A stretch of 51,427 bases of DNA from UBA6120 sp964639215. Its GTDB lineage: Bacteria; Bacillota_I; Bacilli_A; RFN20; CAG-826. A program made the position numbers and the translations under genes. Below are positions 18,396 to 27,239 of the stretch, piece by piece. The notes beneath the pieces are model-generated. The model saw only the letters and a list, made by a program, of their open reading frames with translations, was not told where the DNA came from and ran no database searches. The stretch covers positions 1-51,427 of the forward strand of contig CAZXCV010000009.1 in NCBI GenBank assembly GCA_964639215.1, in the 5' to 3' direction. Each line of letters starts with the position of its first letter. Position 1 is the stretch's first letter.

Positions 18396-19127
18396 TTAAA
18401 CTTTTGCAATCTTCTTATTAGTTGTTCTCACAGCTCTAATATCATTAATAATTGCCATTAGTGCATGAATAACAAACGCAATCCAAAATGAATTAGTGTA
18501 ATAGGTTATCAGGCAAAAAAGCACCCCGAGAAAGAACGCCCCAAACGCTTCTTGAGGACCTTTAAAAATATGAATCAAACTATAAATGACGCTATTGATG
18601 ATAATTGCGTGCCATAAGCCAAAGGCATAAAGACTCGTAAAGAACACCATTCCTCGTAACGCAAACTCATAACCAAGCAAATAGAGCACCCAAAATGCCG
18701 CATTGATAAACGTTCGTTTTTTTGTCCAAACATTCTTGCGTACCTCGGGATAATAATTTGTATCGATTTTCTTGTATGGTCGTAATAGACTTACGACGAT
18801 CGCCAAAGTTGTTGGTATAAGGAAGAAGAGCCAAGCGTATTGTCCCTCTGGAAAGCCCAACCCATAATCGCTGAGATTTTTATCAAAGTAAAAGATAGTA
18901 AGTAATAGCGGAATCACACCAAGGAGCACAAATCCAAGCGAACGTCTTAAATAAACAGACGCCTCAAAATTAGTCGCCGTTTCCTTGAAACTCATTCTGA
19001 TTTTCTTGATTAAAGCAAATTCGCTTCCAAAATAATAAATTAGATATAAGAACACATAAGCGATTAATGCAATTATTTCTTCATTCAAAAGTATGTGCAA
19101 ATCCGCGCTTAAATTATAAATCATCAT
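18396..19127 (-). CDS. CPBP-family membrane protein with degenerate protease motifs
   Basis: A 243-residue protein with about 7-8 membrane helices that resembles the CAAX protease / bacteriocin-processing (CPBP, Abi) family. Motif 1 is normally E-E-x-x-x-R; here it reads Y-E-F-A-L-R, with the first Glu replaced. Motif 2 fits as Y-S-L-I-H, but the usual H-x-x-x-N of the last helix reads H-A-L-M-A. The metallo-protease activity is therefore doubtful. Its ATG overlaps the SDR stop (ATGA), so translation is coupled. Its role with two NAD(P)-dependent enzymes is unclear; a chaperone-like or immunity role is possible. Confidence 0.75.
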   Translation of the reverse strand: MMIYNLSADLHILLNEEIIALIAYVFLYLIYYFGSEFALIKKIRMSFKETATNFEASVYLRRSLGFVLLGVIPLLLTIFYFDKNLSDYGLGFPEGQYAWLFFLIPTTLAIVVSLLRPYKKIDTNYYPEVRKNVWTKKRTFINAAFWVLYLLGYEFALRGMVFFTSLYAFGLWHAIIINSVIYSLIHIFKGPQEAFGAFFLGVLFCLITYYTNSFWIAFVIHALMAIINDIRAVRTTNKKIAKV

Positions 19128-19933
19128 TGATACCTTTTACTTTTCACTGCAAATTTTTCGATTAGATAACCAGATAACCGCGGAAAAAACCGGTACATAA
19201 ATTGGGCGATTTTCCCTTGGCATGTTAAATACATAACACGTTTCCTTTTTGTTAATGACTTTACAATGCTTCGAGCAACACCTTGCTGCGTGTCATTATT
19301 CTTTGCTCGATTAAGTGGCATCATTTCTCCTGTGGCCGAATATATTTTCTTATCAGGATCATTTTCGGTAAATCCCACATAAATAATACCAACATGAACG
19401 CGATGTATTGATAGCTCCGCTCGTAGTGATTCACTAAAACCTGTCAATGCCATTTTGGCAGTTCCATAAGGAGCGATTCCCGGCAAACCTTTGAGCCCCG
19501 ATAAACTTGAAATGAATAAAATGCTACCATTGCTGGTAATTAGATGCGGGAGTGCCATTTTGGTCATATTGACAGCGCCTAAAAAATTAATATCAATGAT
19601 TTTATGAAAGAGTTCAATATCTGTTTCTAAAAATGAACCACGCATGCTCATCCCAGCGTTATTAATAAGAGCGTCGATATGTTGATATTTAAGATAAACT
19701 TCAGCGACAATCTGCGTACAATCTTCAATTTTTGTAACGTCACCAACATAATAATCACAGCGGTAGCCGAGTGTTTTAATCATCGTTGCGGTTTTTATTA
19801 GTTCTGGTTCATGGCGACCAGTAATGATGACTTGGGCATGTTGGCTTGCAAATAGTTTGGCCGTCTCACGACCAATGCCTTTACTGCCACCAGTGATAAT
19901 TATTACTTTGTCAGTTAGTTTGTTCATTCGCAT
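19124..19933 (-). CDS. Short-chain dehydrogenase/reductase
   Basis: A classical SDR of 269 residues. The coenzyme motif is TGGSKGIGRE, the structural motif INNAG and the catalytic set SSLSG...Y-G-T-A-K. The C-terminal part (SGYLIEKFAVKSK) is basic, as in membrane-proximal 3-ketosphinganine/3-ketoacyl reductase-like SDRs. The frame starts at a GTG at 19936; the ATG at 19933 overlaps the upstream stop as TGATG and is preferred. Coupled to the epimerase before it and the CPBP protein after it, it may act on a lipid or isoprenoid substrate, but none is proven. Confidence 0.88.
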   Translation of the reverse strand: MRMNKLTDKVIIITGGSKGIGRETAKLFASQHAQVIITGRHEPELIKTATMIKTLGYRCDYYVGDVTKIEDCTQIVAEVYLKYQHIDALINNAGMSMRGSFLETDIELFHKIIDINFLGAVNMTKMALPHLITSNGSILFISSLSGLKGLPGIAPYGTAKMALTGFSESLRAELSIHRVHVGIIYVGFTENDPDKKIYSATGEMMPLNRAKNNDTQQGVARSIVKSLTKRKRVMYLTCQGKIAQFMYRFFPRLSGYLIEKFAVKSKRYQ

Positions 19934-20925
19934 CACTTCTGAATATAACCATGGGTTTCATACCACTTAATGGCTTCGCTTAATGCTACTTCTACTGGCG
20001 TTTGGATGTATCCTAATTGTTTAATCGCTTTACTAGACGAGTAATAGTGGCCATCGCCAGATATTTTTGCCATAGTGACCGTTAATAATGGTTTCTTTTT
20101 TCTCAATTTTGCCCAGCCCTCGATTATCGCGGCAAATGTCAGTGCAAACCAAGTCGGAATTTTCCGCTTAGGAGCTTTAACATTTGCTAATTTACCAATC
20201 AAACCAAAAAATTCTTGATAGTTGAGGTTTGTGCCACCAGTGATATAGCATTCCCCAATCACACCTTGTTCTAATGCGTTGACGGTTGCAACGGCAACAT
20301 CTTTAACCGCAGCAAACGAGCGACCACCCTTCGCATATCCAGGGACCTTGCCTTTAATTACCGAAATGATCATTTCGCCTGGACCTGGCTTCGTATCATT
20401 TTCCCCAATCATGAAGGTTGGATTGATAATGATAACCGGTAGTGGTTTCTCTTTTTGTGCTTCTTTCAATAAATAATCTTGAGCGACCTTTTTTGAGTTA
20501 ATGTAATCGAGTCCGTACTTCTCACTATTAAAGGGCATCTCTTCGAATCCTGGGTTAGTTTTCGAACCAAAGCCAAACGAGTTAGCGGTACCGACATGAA
20601 CATATTTTTTAATGCCTTGCTGACGAACGATTTCAGCTAGTTGCACGACTAACTCATAATTTAACTTCCAAGATAATTTGTTTTTGGTTGGCCAAACATC
20701 AGTAATCGCCGCTGTGTGAATGAGATAATCACATGTGTTCATCGAGGCTTTAAGATCATCTCGATTCAATAAATCGCCTTCGTATATTTCACAAGGCAAT
20801 CCTGCAATCGTTTCAAGTGATGTTCCTTTTAAGATAAAAGCACGAACTTCATAATCTCGCGATAGCAAGTTCTGGACGATATGACTCCCAAGAAACCCAT
20901 TGGCGCCTGTGACTAATACTTTCAT
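19933..20925 (-). CDS. NAD(P)-dependent epimerase/dehydratase (extended SDR)
   Basis: A 330-residue extended SDR. The Rossmann motif is TGANGFLGS at 7-15, and the catalytic Y-x-x-x-K is YINSK. It resembles dihydroflavonol-4-reductase / 3-beta-hydroxysteroid dehydrogenase-like bacterial proteins (IHTAA, YVHVGTANSFG) more than sugar epimerases. It is the first gene of a coupled three-gene operon. A minus-strand TATAAT lies about 30 bases before the ATG within TTGTTATAATCAAG. The substrate is unknown. Confidence 0.87.
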   Translation of the reverse strand: MKVLVTGANGFLGSHIVQNLLSRDYEVRAFILKGTSLETIAGLPCEIYEGDLLNRDDLKASMNTCDYLIHTAAITDVWPTKNKLSWKLNYELVVQLAEIVRQQGIKKYVHVGTANSFGFGSKTNPGFEEMPFNSEKYGLDYINSKKVAQDYLLKEAQKEKPLPVIIINPTFMIGENDTKPGPGEMIISVIKGKVPGYAKGGRSFAAVKDVAVATVNALEQGVIGECYITGGTNLNYQEFFGLIGKLANVKAPKRKIPTWFALTFAAIIEGWAKLRKKKPLLTVTMAKISGDGHYYSSSKAIKQLGYIQTPVEVALSEAIKWYETHGYIQK

Positions 20926-21056
20926 GGATACACTCGCTTTAGTTAATAGTTACTTGATTATAACAAAACGAACACTTCAAATATAGGTCGCATTGTTCAT
21001 TGCACACAAAAATATCGTGACAATTAATTCAATAACACTTTTATCAAGAATGTTAA

Positions 21057-21728
21057 CTAATAACGAAGTGACTCGCCGACAGTCAGAAATGCAAAAGGGT
21101 AAGTCGTCTTTTTTAATGTCTCGATAATGCATGTTTTGGTTAAGTTGGCTTCATGCATCGGGATAAATAATTTTGGCTTAATGATTCCAAGTGCCTCAAT
21201 GGCTTCATCAAAATCCATCGTATAAGTGCCCCCAATTGGTAGCATTGCAATATCAACATCACTTGCAAGCGCCATGTCTGTAATCACATCGCTGTCGCCA
21301 GCATGATATATGCGGATATTTTCAATCCCAATAATATATCCGACACCGAAGCCTTGGGGGTGATACTTCTTAGTCGAATGACCACCCGGTGTGTTATAAG
21401 CGTTGATGGCATGAATTTTTACACCTTTGATTTCAAGTGTTTGCCCTGGTTTAATCGTTTGATGCAAAAAATCATTAGCTTCAAATGTGCTTTCAGGACA
21501 GATGATAATCGTCGATAAATCGTGAATGCGTCCGAGTATTTCTTCGCGAATATGATCTTTGTGCCCATGAGAGATTAAAACTAGATCCGCTTTTTTATCG
21601 AAAATATTAGCTGGGATTCCTTGATTTTCTAGTAATCCGCTGAAGCCTGGGTCAAGATCAATCGTCATGTCGTTGGTCTCAATTCGAAACCAAGAGGAAC
21701 ATGATAGGCGTGTTACTGTTATGTTCAT
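21057..21728 (-). CDS. Metallo-beta-lactamase-fold hydrolase
   Basis: A 223-residue cytoplasmic hydrolase. The metal-binding signature H-x-H-x-D-H is SHGHKDH (His54, His56, Asp58, His59). A second metal-ligand region is IYHAGDSDV, and the late His lies in FIPMHE. It belongs to the UlaG/YtkL-like group of zinc hydrolases. The frame begins at 21758, but the ATG at 21728 follows AGAAGGTG. It is not clearly linked to its neighbours, and the substrate is unknown. Confidence 0.88.
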   Translation of the reverse strand: MNITVTRLSCSSWFRIETNDMTIDLDPGFSGLLENQGIPANIFDKKADLVLISHGHKDHIREEILGRIHDLSTIIICPESTFEANDFLHQTIKPGQTLEIKGVKIHAINAYNTPGGHSTKKYHPQGFGVGYIIGIENIRIYHAGDSDVITDMALASDVDIAMLPIGGTYTMDFDEAIEALGIIKPKLFIPMHEANLTKTCIIETLKKTTYPFAFLTVGESLRY

Positions 21729-21860
21729 TATTTCACCTTCTTCTTTTCTCAATATCATTCAAAATATCGAATTATATCGTTACGTCATCATGGTAAGAAA
21801 CACTAAAAACAACTATATATTAGCTTGCGATGTCACATCATTAAGTAGGGATTGGAGAAA

Positions 21861-24089
21861 TTAGACGCTAAGAGTACCGGAATAGGCAATATAGTAAAGG
21901 AAAATCATTTCGCCACCAGGACTACTAGCCACAGCCGCGATTCCAACAATTGTAACAACGTCTTCTACGTAAGTGTCGAGTGCGCTGCGTGCGGCAGGAT
22001 CAACCGGGAATATGTAGACATATACTTCATCTTCGCTAAGATAGAACATTGATTCAGACGGATTTTCAGGATCCGTGTAATAAAGAGACCCCACCAATTC
22101 GTAGAATACAAAATTCGATTGCACGTAGCCACTATCTAGTGCATTAAATGCACTTAACGTGATTTCGGTTGGGGTGAGCGGTAATGGTTGATCATGATAA
22201 AGGATTGCGTTGATGGTTTGACTTGGATCGTTAAACATGAACACGTTTCCTTCCATCGTCATTTTAAAGCCAATCGCCACAATTTTGTCGCCAACAGCAA
22301 TTTCTTCAGAGCTGGAATTGATTCGAATGATGCCAGTATTATCCGCTATCATCACCATGAATGAATCGGGTGACATTTGCGAGATGAGTAAAATTACACC
22401 ACTGATGATGTGCGTTGTTTCAGTGCTATCTGGCATGCTCATAAATGTCGCTATTGAAATGATGATGTCGCTATCAACATGTAGCTGAATATCAAATTCA
22501 CTAACGATTACATCATCAATTAACATGTCGACATGAATATCAATTAGTGTTTCATCTGGAGTATCTGGTGAAAATGTATGTGTCAGTAAATCATAATATT
22601 GTGCGTTATCGCCAAATGTCTCATATTCAACGGCGACCGGGAATAATGGATGTTCACTTGGTAATTGTAGATATTGTCCAGGGAAATAACTCATCCCTTC
22701 ATAATAACTTCGGAGCATTCCTTCAAGTAATATGAGCATTTCTTCTTCGGAATAATTAGTTTCAATGAAATCTTCATGCCCATTGAAGAGAAGCATTAAC
22801 GTCGTTTCAGGCTCATCCATATTTGGTAAGATTACACCTCTAAATGTTACTTCAAGCCCATTATAATCACTTATCAAGTTATAGCTTTCTTGGCCAATGA
22901 CAGTGATATTTAGCGTGTCTTCGCCATCGCTCAGTGTGACTATGTGGGTCCCGTGATTAATACTAATCGTTCCACTGATTTCGACATATAAGACCCAATT
23001 CGATGATAAATCTGGATCAAGAGCGTTAAATGCAGCTACGGTCAGCGAATCGGGACTAGTTGGTAAAGGTTGTCCAATTGCAAAAATATCGACAGCAATC
23101 GGATCTTCTTCACGACCTTCCAAGACCGCAAAATCACCTTCCATCGCGCGATAACCACCGACGCGAACTTCGTCATATATATTAACTTGAGCATTGCTTA
23201 TCACTGGTAAATATCCATCTTCATCCGCGATGATAATAACATCAAGATTAGGCCCCGCTAAGAGCACGACCCCTCTTACAAAATGATAGTCGGTGTCATC
23301 TGGAGCTAAAGCTTTAAACTCAGCGATAGACAGCACTGGCTCGTATTCTTCATCAAACTCCCAGTGAGCATAAAGTGTTATGCTTTCGGTTGGCATCACA
23401 TCAAAGACATATTCATTGTTAAATTGTGGGTCTTCATACCAACTATCGAAAGAATAACCATCTTTTGTTGGTGCTGTCGGACTTGAGATTGAATCTCCAA
23501 TTACTAGTGTCACCGGATCAATTTCTGTACCACCATACGTTTCATAGGTAATTGTCGAATAATATGGCACGCAAGTGTAAGTGATCGTCAGTGAGGTTAA
23601 CTGCAGTGGCGTATCATCGTTATTCATCAGCAGGAAAAAATACGGGTTATCTAAAAAATTAACCGTCACTCCTGATGTCATTTGTTGTTCGTCATTCATC
23701 AACAAAAGGCTGGGGCCTGTCGTCAAATTGGCGATACCACCAGTAAATACTGCCGTAATTGATTGGATTGATGTAATTTGAGTGGCGGGATTATTAGTAA
23801 CGTAGCCATATTCATCAAGCGCCACATGATAACCTTCTAATTGCTTTGCGCCTTCATAATCAAACGCGACGTAACGATCAAATGATTGTCCGGCTTCAAA
23901 AACGCTACTACTGACATTGGGAGCGTTCGATTCATTAAGCGTTAATGTAAAAACTGGAACATCACTATTTAGTGGTCTAAAATTATTGTTGGTATGTCCG
24001 AAGGCATACGAAACAAGGCCAACGATTAACAAAACGCTACCTAAAATAATCGATTGGCGCTTCTTTTCAGTAAATACATGAGTCATCAT
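21861..24089 (-). CDS. Large secreted protein: shared N-terminal module, InlB repeat and OB-like domains
   Basis: A 742-residue exported protein. AAGGAGG lies 8 bases before the ATG pair at 24089. A signal anchor covers 11-30. Residues 47-173 are the shared module (starts FTLTLNESNAP, ends TSLTITYTC). Residues 175-245 form one InlB B-repeat (Y-x-T-I-T-Y-E...SWYEDP...LYAHW). The rest has two parallel copies of a segment with xIAxFxxxxPDxTxxHxxxGVxL, followed by xTxxAFNALD blocks. This pattern is typical of secreted OB-fold domains next to nucleases or lipoproteins, but no nuclease is present. There is no C-terminal anchor. Probably an adhesin or binding protein; function unknown. Confidence 0.8.
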   Translation of the reverse strand: MMTHVFTEKKRQSIILGSVLLIVGLVSYAFGHTNNNFRPLNSDVPVFTLTLNESNAPNVSSSVFEAGQSFDRYVAFDYEGAKQLEGYHVALDEYGYVTNNPATQITSIQSITAVFTGGIANLTTGPSLLLMNDEQQMTSGVTVNFLDNPYFFLLMNNDDTPLQLTSLTITYTCVPYYSTITYETYGGTEIDPVTLVIGDSISSPTAPTKDGYSFDSWYEDPQFNNEYVFDVMPTESITLYAHWEFDEEYEPVLSIAEFKALAPDDTDYHFVRGVVLLAGPNLDVIIIADEDGYLPVISNAQVNIYDEVRVGGYRAMEGDFAVLEGREEDPIAVDIFAIGQPLPTSPDSLTVAAFNALDPDLSSNWVLYVEISGTISINHGTHIVTLSDGEDTLNITVIGQESYNLISDYNGLEVTFRGVILPNMDEPETTLMLLFNGHEDFIETNYSEEEMLILLEGMLRSYYEGMSYFPGQYLQLPSEHPLFPVAVEYETFGDNAQYYDLLTHTFSPDTPDETLIDIHVDMLIDDVIVSEFDIQLHVDSDIIISIATFMSMPDSTETTHIISGVILLISQMSPDSFMVMIADNTGIIRINSSSEEIAVGDKIVAIGFKMTMEGNVFMFNDPSQTINAILYHDQPLPLTPTEITLSAFNALDSGYVQSNFVFYELVGSLYYTDPENPSESMFYLSEDEVYVYIFPVDPAARSALDTYVEDVVTIVGIAAVASSPGGEMIFLYYIAYSGTLSV

Positions 24090-24318
24090 TGCTGCATCCT
24101 CCTTAAGTGGTCGGATTTCGTTAGTAGGTGGCAACAATGTAGTGACGATAAATTGATATAATCAAAAAAGCTTCTTCATTATTAGTAATAACAATTATTT
24201 TGAAAAATACAATAGTGTTTGCTTATATTTCTATTAATATCGTGATTAACACCGCTTTTAATCAGCGGTAAATCATCAGCACTTTTAAATCTCAACATCG
24301 GCTTAAAATTAGAATAAT

Positions 24319-24747
24319 TTATTTTGAAAACGTCATTTCTGTCAATGGATCCAAATGTTTTCGCGTTTCAATATCGACGAATACGTTAATTAGTGTTTCG
24401 AGCGCCTCATTGATATTCGACTCCAATACGGCATCAATAATCGTGTGTTTGAACGTCAGCAATCCATTCTCATTGACATAAGCTTTCAGTAGTTGCACAT
24501 GTTCATTGAAGGCGTTAATACGTAGCATTACTTCGAGCGTTAACTCGATTTTATCAAAGATAAATAGAATAGTGCTCGCGCCCGAAGCGAATGTGATGAT
24601 CCGCAGTAAAACATGATCGTCAAAATCACGAAATTTAATATTACAACTAACGATTAACGCTTCGTTTTCTTCATCAAATTCTGGTTCAAACTTATATTGA
24701 TTGACTAAAAATTTTTCTAATTCGTTACGGAGCACTTCAAGTCTCAT
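24319..24747 (-). CDS. YbjN-like small protein of unknown function
   Basis: A 142-residue soluble acidic protein. AAAGGA lies before the ATG at 24747 (the frame is open from 24789). It has a beta-alpha pattern with LLRIITFASGA, MLRINAFNEH and KAYVNENGLLTFKH. This resembles the YbjN / secretion-chaperone-like fold (long antiparallel sheet, N-x-F-N helix, then AYV-x-E-x-G). The match is by pattern only. It lies about 90 bases after the hppA stop on the same strand and could be co-transcribed. No catalytic residues are evident. Confidence 0.6.
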   Translation of the reverse strand: MRLEVLRNELEKFLVNQYKFEPEFDEENEALIVSCNIKFRDFDDHVLLRIITFASGASTILFIFDKIELTLEVMLRINAFNEHVQLLKAYVNENGLLTFKHTIIDAVLESNINEALETLINVFVDIETRKHLDPLTEMTFSK

Positions 24748-24877
24748 AATTTTTCCTTTCGAGACCAATGATTCGAATGATGAAATCACTACAATCAGGG
24801 TAGTCTCATTATTCCAAACAAAAACCCTTCAGTAAAGAGATGGGCATTTTGTTTAATAAAAAATTATTAATTAAAGT

Positions 24878-26983
24878 TTAAAAGATGGAAAACATCAAAA
24901 ATAATGTGCTAAATATACTTGATAAGAGACTAACCACGGTGATTTGCGTGTTCAGACTTGGTCCAGCTGTATCCTTGAATGGATCACCAACGGTGTCACC
25001 AACAACCGCGGCTTTATGAGTGTCGCTGCCTTTACCACCAAAATTTCCAGCTTCGACGAATTTCTTACCATTATCCCAAAGACCGCCACTATTTGACATG
25101 AATAGCGCTAGTAGTAAACCGGTGACAATATTACCAACGAGGAACCCGCCAATCGCTTTAACGCCACCTATGAATCCAACAAGTAGTGTCAAAATAATTG
25201 CCACTAATCCCGCTTTAATGAGTTCGCTCAATGAACCTTTGGTGGCGATGGCAATACACTTATCATATTCAGGAGTAACGTCTTCTTTGCCATCTTTTAG
25301 TCCGATGATTTCCTTAAATTGTCGATGAATTTCTTTAACAATCAATTCAGCATTGCTCTTAACACCTAGCATTAACAAAGCACTGAAGATGGCGGGTAAG
25401 GATGCGCCAACCAATAGTCCAAAGAAGACAAGGGGATCCATGATGTCAAAACCGTTAATGTAAGCCTGGCCGGGTAACACTAGACCAAGTTCAATGGCCG
25501 CACCATTCACTTCAGAAATGAACGCTCCTAATAAGGCGATAACCGTCAGTCCAGCTGCGCCAATCGAGAAGCCTTTGGTGATGGCTTTAACCGTATTGCC
25601 CGCTGAATCTAGTTTGTCAGTAATTTCGAGAACTTCATCACCTAAACCACCCATCTCTGCCAAACCACGCGCATTATCGACGATGGGACCATAGGCATCA
25701 TTAGAAATAATCATCCCGACAATTGAAAGCATGCCAACCGCGGCCATGGCAATACCAAACATACCATAACCAACTCCAATCGTTGCGCCAATTTTATAAG
25801 AGAGCAATGCAGCGAATCCGATTCCAATCATCGCTGGAAAAACACTCAGGAAACCATAGCTAATACCACTAATAATCGTAAAAGCTGGTCCTTTGGTGCT
25901 CGCTTCAGTGACATTGCGAACGGGTCGACGCTCATCGTTAGTAAAGTAATCAGTCGTAACTCCAATAATTAACCCGACGGCAAGTCCTATGATGGCAATT
26001 AGCCAAAGCCGCCATTCATAAGCACGAATCAATGTGATGATTCCGGTAAATATAATATAAATGCCCGTTGTCACGTATGTGCTGGCGTTTAAAGCGTGAT
26101 TGGGATTGCCTTTTTTTCCCATCCGTGCGCAGGCAACACCGATAATCGATGCTAAGAGTCCGAGTCCCGCAAATGCAAATACCATCTCGACGTTGCGTCC
26201 AAAGATACCATCACCGTCAATCGTCATCGCGATGACAAGAGCAGCAACCATCGATGCAACATGTGAATCAAATAAATCAGCACCCATTCCCGCGACATCA
26301 CCGACATTATCTCCGACATTATCGGCAATTACCGCAGGATTTCGTGGATCATCTTCGGGAATGCCTAATTCAACTTTTCCGACAAGATCAGCACTGATAT
26401 CGGCGGCTTTGGTAAAAATGCCACCACCAGCTTTAGCGAATAATGCCAAACTTGAGGCTCCAAAACTAAATCCTAATAACGAGGTTGAATGCCCGGTAAT
26501 CCAAAATAACAAACTGATGCCAAGAATGCTTGAGCCAACAACGGCCATTCCCATGACCGAGCCACCTCTGAAACCAACTAAAAAACTGTCCTTGATGCCT
26601 TTTTTAGCCGCGACGGCCGTTCTTCCATTAGCGGCTGTGGCCACGAAGATTCCGACTTTGCCAGCAATCGCGCTAAAGACATTACCAAATACATAGGCTA
26701 AAGCCATTGTCAAATTGGTTAACCAATTAGCGCCTCCGTCAATCCAAATCGGCTTTGGCAGAAATAGAAAAATAATCACAGATAAGACGCCAGCAAACTT
26801 AGCAAGAGCAATATATTCCTTGGTTAAGAATGTATTCGCTCCTTGGCGAATGTACCGACAAATGGTTTCAATTTTTGACGAGCCTGTTGGTTGTTTTCTT
26901 AACCAAGCATAAAGCAAAAATGCAAAACCGAAAGCTAATAACGAGATGGCCATAGTTACCAAAAGAAAGATGGTCTGCGTCAT
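24878..26983 (-). CDS. hppA: Membrane-bound proton-translocating pyrophosphatase
   Basis: A 701-residue, roughly 16-helix integral pump that couples PPi hydrolysis to ion transport. The pyrophosphate-binding signatures are DISADLVGKVELGIPEDDPRN (from 195), DNVGDNVGDVAGMGADLF (from 221) and DNARG (436-440), with the C-terminal GDTVGDPFKDT. The residue that separates K+-dependent (Ala) from K+-independent (Lys) enzymes is Lys466 in GNTVKAI. A K+-independent, proton-pumping type is therefore expected. GAGGT lies 8 bases before the ATG. The promoter carries a perfect cre operator. In fermenters this pump recovers energy from biosynthetic PPi. Confidence 0.96.
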   Translation of the reverse strand: MTQTIFLLVTMAISLLAFGFAFLLYAWLRKQPTGSSKIETICRYIRQGANTFLTKEYIALAKFAGVLSVIIFLFLPKPIWIDGGANWLTNLTMALAYVFGNVFSAIAGKVGIFVATAANGRTAVAAKKGIKDSFLVGFRGGSVMGMAVVGSSILGISLLFWITGHSTSLLGFSFGASSLALFAKAGGGIFTKAADISADLVGKVELGIPEDDPRNPAVIADNVGDNVGDVAGMGADLFDSHVASMVAALVIAMTIDGDGIFGRNVEMVFAFAGLGLLASIIGVACARMGKKGNPNHALNASTYVTTGIYIIFTGIITLIRAYEWRLWLIAIIGLAVGLIIGVTTDYFTNDERRPVRNVTEASTKGPAFTIISGISYGFLSVFPAMIGIGFAALLSYKIGATIGVGYGMFGIAMAAVGMLSIVGMIISNDAYGPIVDNARGLAEMGGLGDEVLEITDKLDSAGNTVKAITKGFSIGAAGLTVIALLGAFISEVNGAAIELGLVLPGQAYINGFDIMDPLVFFGLLVGASLPAIFSALLMLGVKSNAELIVKEIHRQFKEIIGLKDGKEDVTPEYDKCIAIATKGSLSELIKAGLVAIILTLLVGFIGGVKAIGGFLVGNIVTGLLLALFMSNSGGLWDNGKKFVEAGNFGGKGSDTHKAAVVGDTVGDPFKDTAGPSLNTQITVVSLLSSIFSTLFLMFSIF

Positions 26984-27015
26984 TAATCAATACCTCTATT
27001 CTGTTCGTTAGATTA

Positions 27016-27044
27016 ATTTTACATTTAGGTGTAAGCGTTTTCAA
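27016..27044 (-). promoter_or_regulatory. hppA promoter
   Basis: On the minus strand, TTGAAA (27039-27044) and TAAAAT (27016-27021) are separated by exactly 17 bases, and a TG precedes the -10 box. It sits about 33 bases before the hppA ATG. Confidence 0.65.
27030..27043. promoter_or_regulatory. Perfect cre operator (CcpA site) over the hppA promoter
   Basis: TGTAAGCGTTTTCA on the plus strand and its complement TGAAAACGCTTACA both match TGWAANCGNTNWCA at all 14 positions. It overlaps the -35 box and spacer, a repressing position. A weaker 12/14 match lies at 27099-27112. Confidence 0.75.
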
Positions 27045-27239
27045 TCACGACTTTTGGCAAATAAATGTTGTGCTCTCCTGTTTATTACACTTTGTTAAGG
27101 AAAACGTTCATATTGGCTCGCGCCTTTTATGATATCGTTTAAAAATTCAAGATATAGCAGTGCGATTTTGATTGTTTCTTGCCCGAGATTCTAAGGTTAA
27201 ATTGTATTTTGAAGGTTTAGAACGAAGTCGTTTCTATCA

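Noticed and set aside
26100..26696. Plus-strand open frame of 198 codons opposite hppA
   Set aside because: It is a Pro/Ala-rich shadow of the conserved pyrophosphatase reading frame, with no initiation signal.
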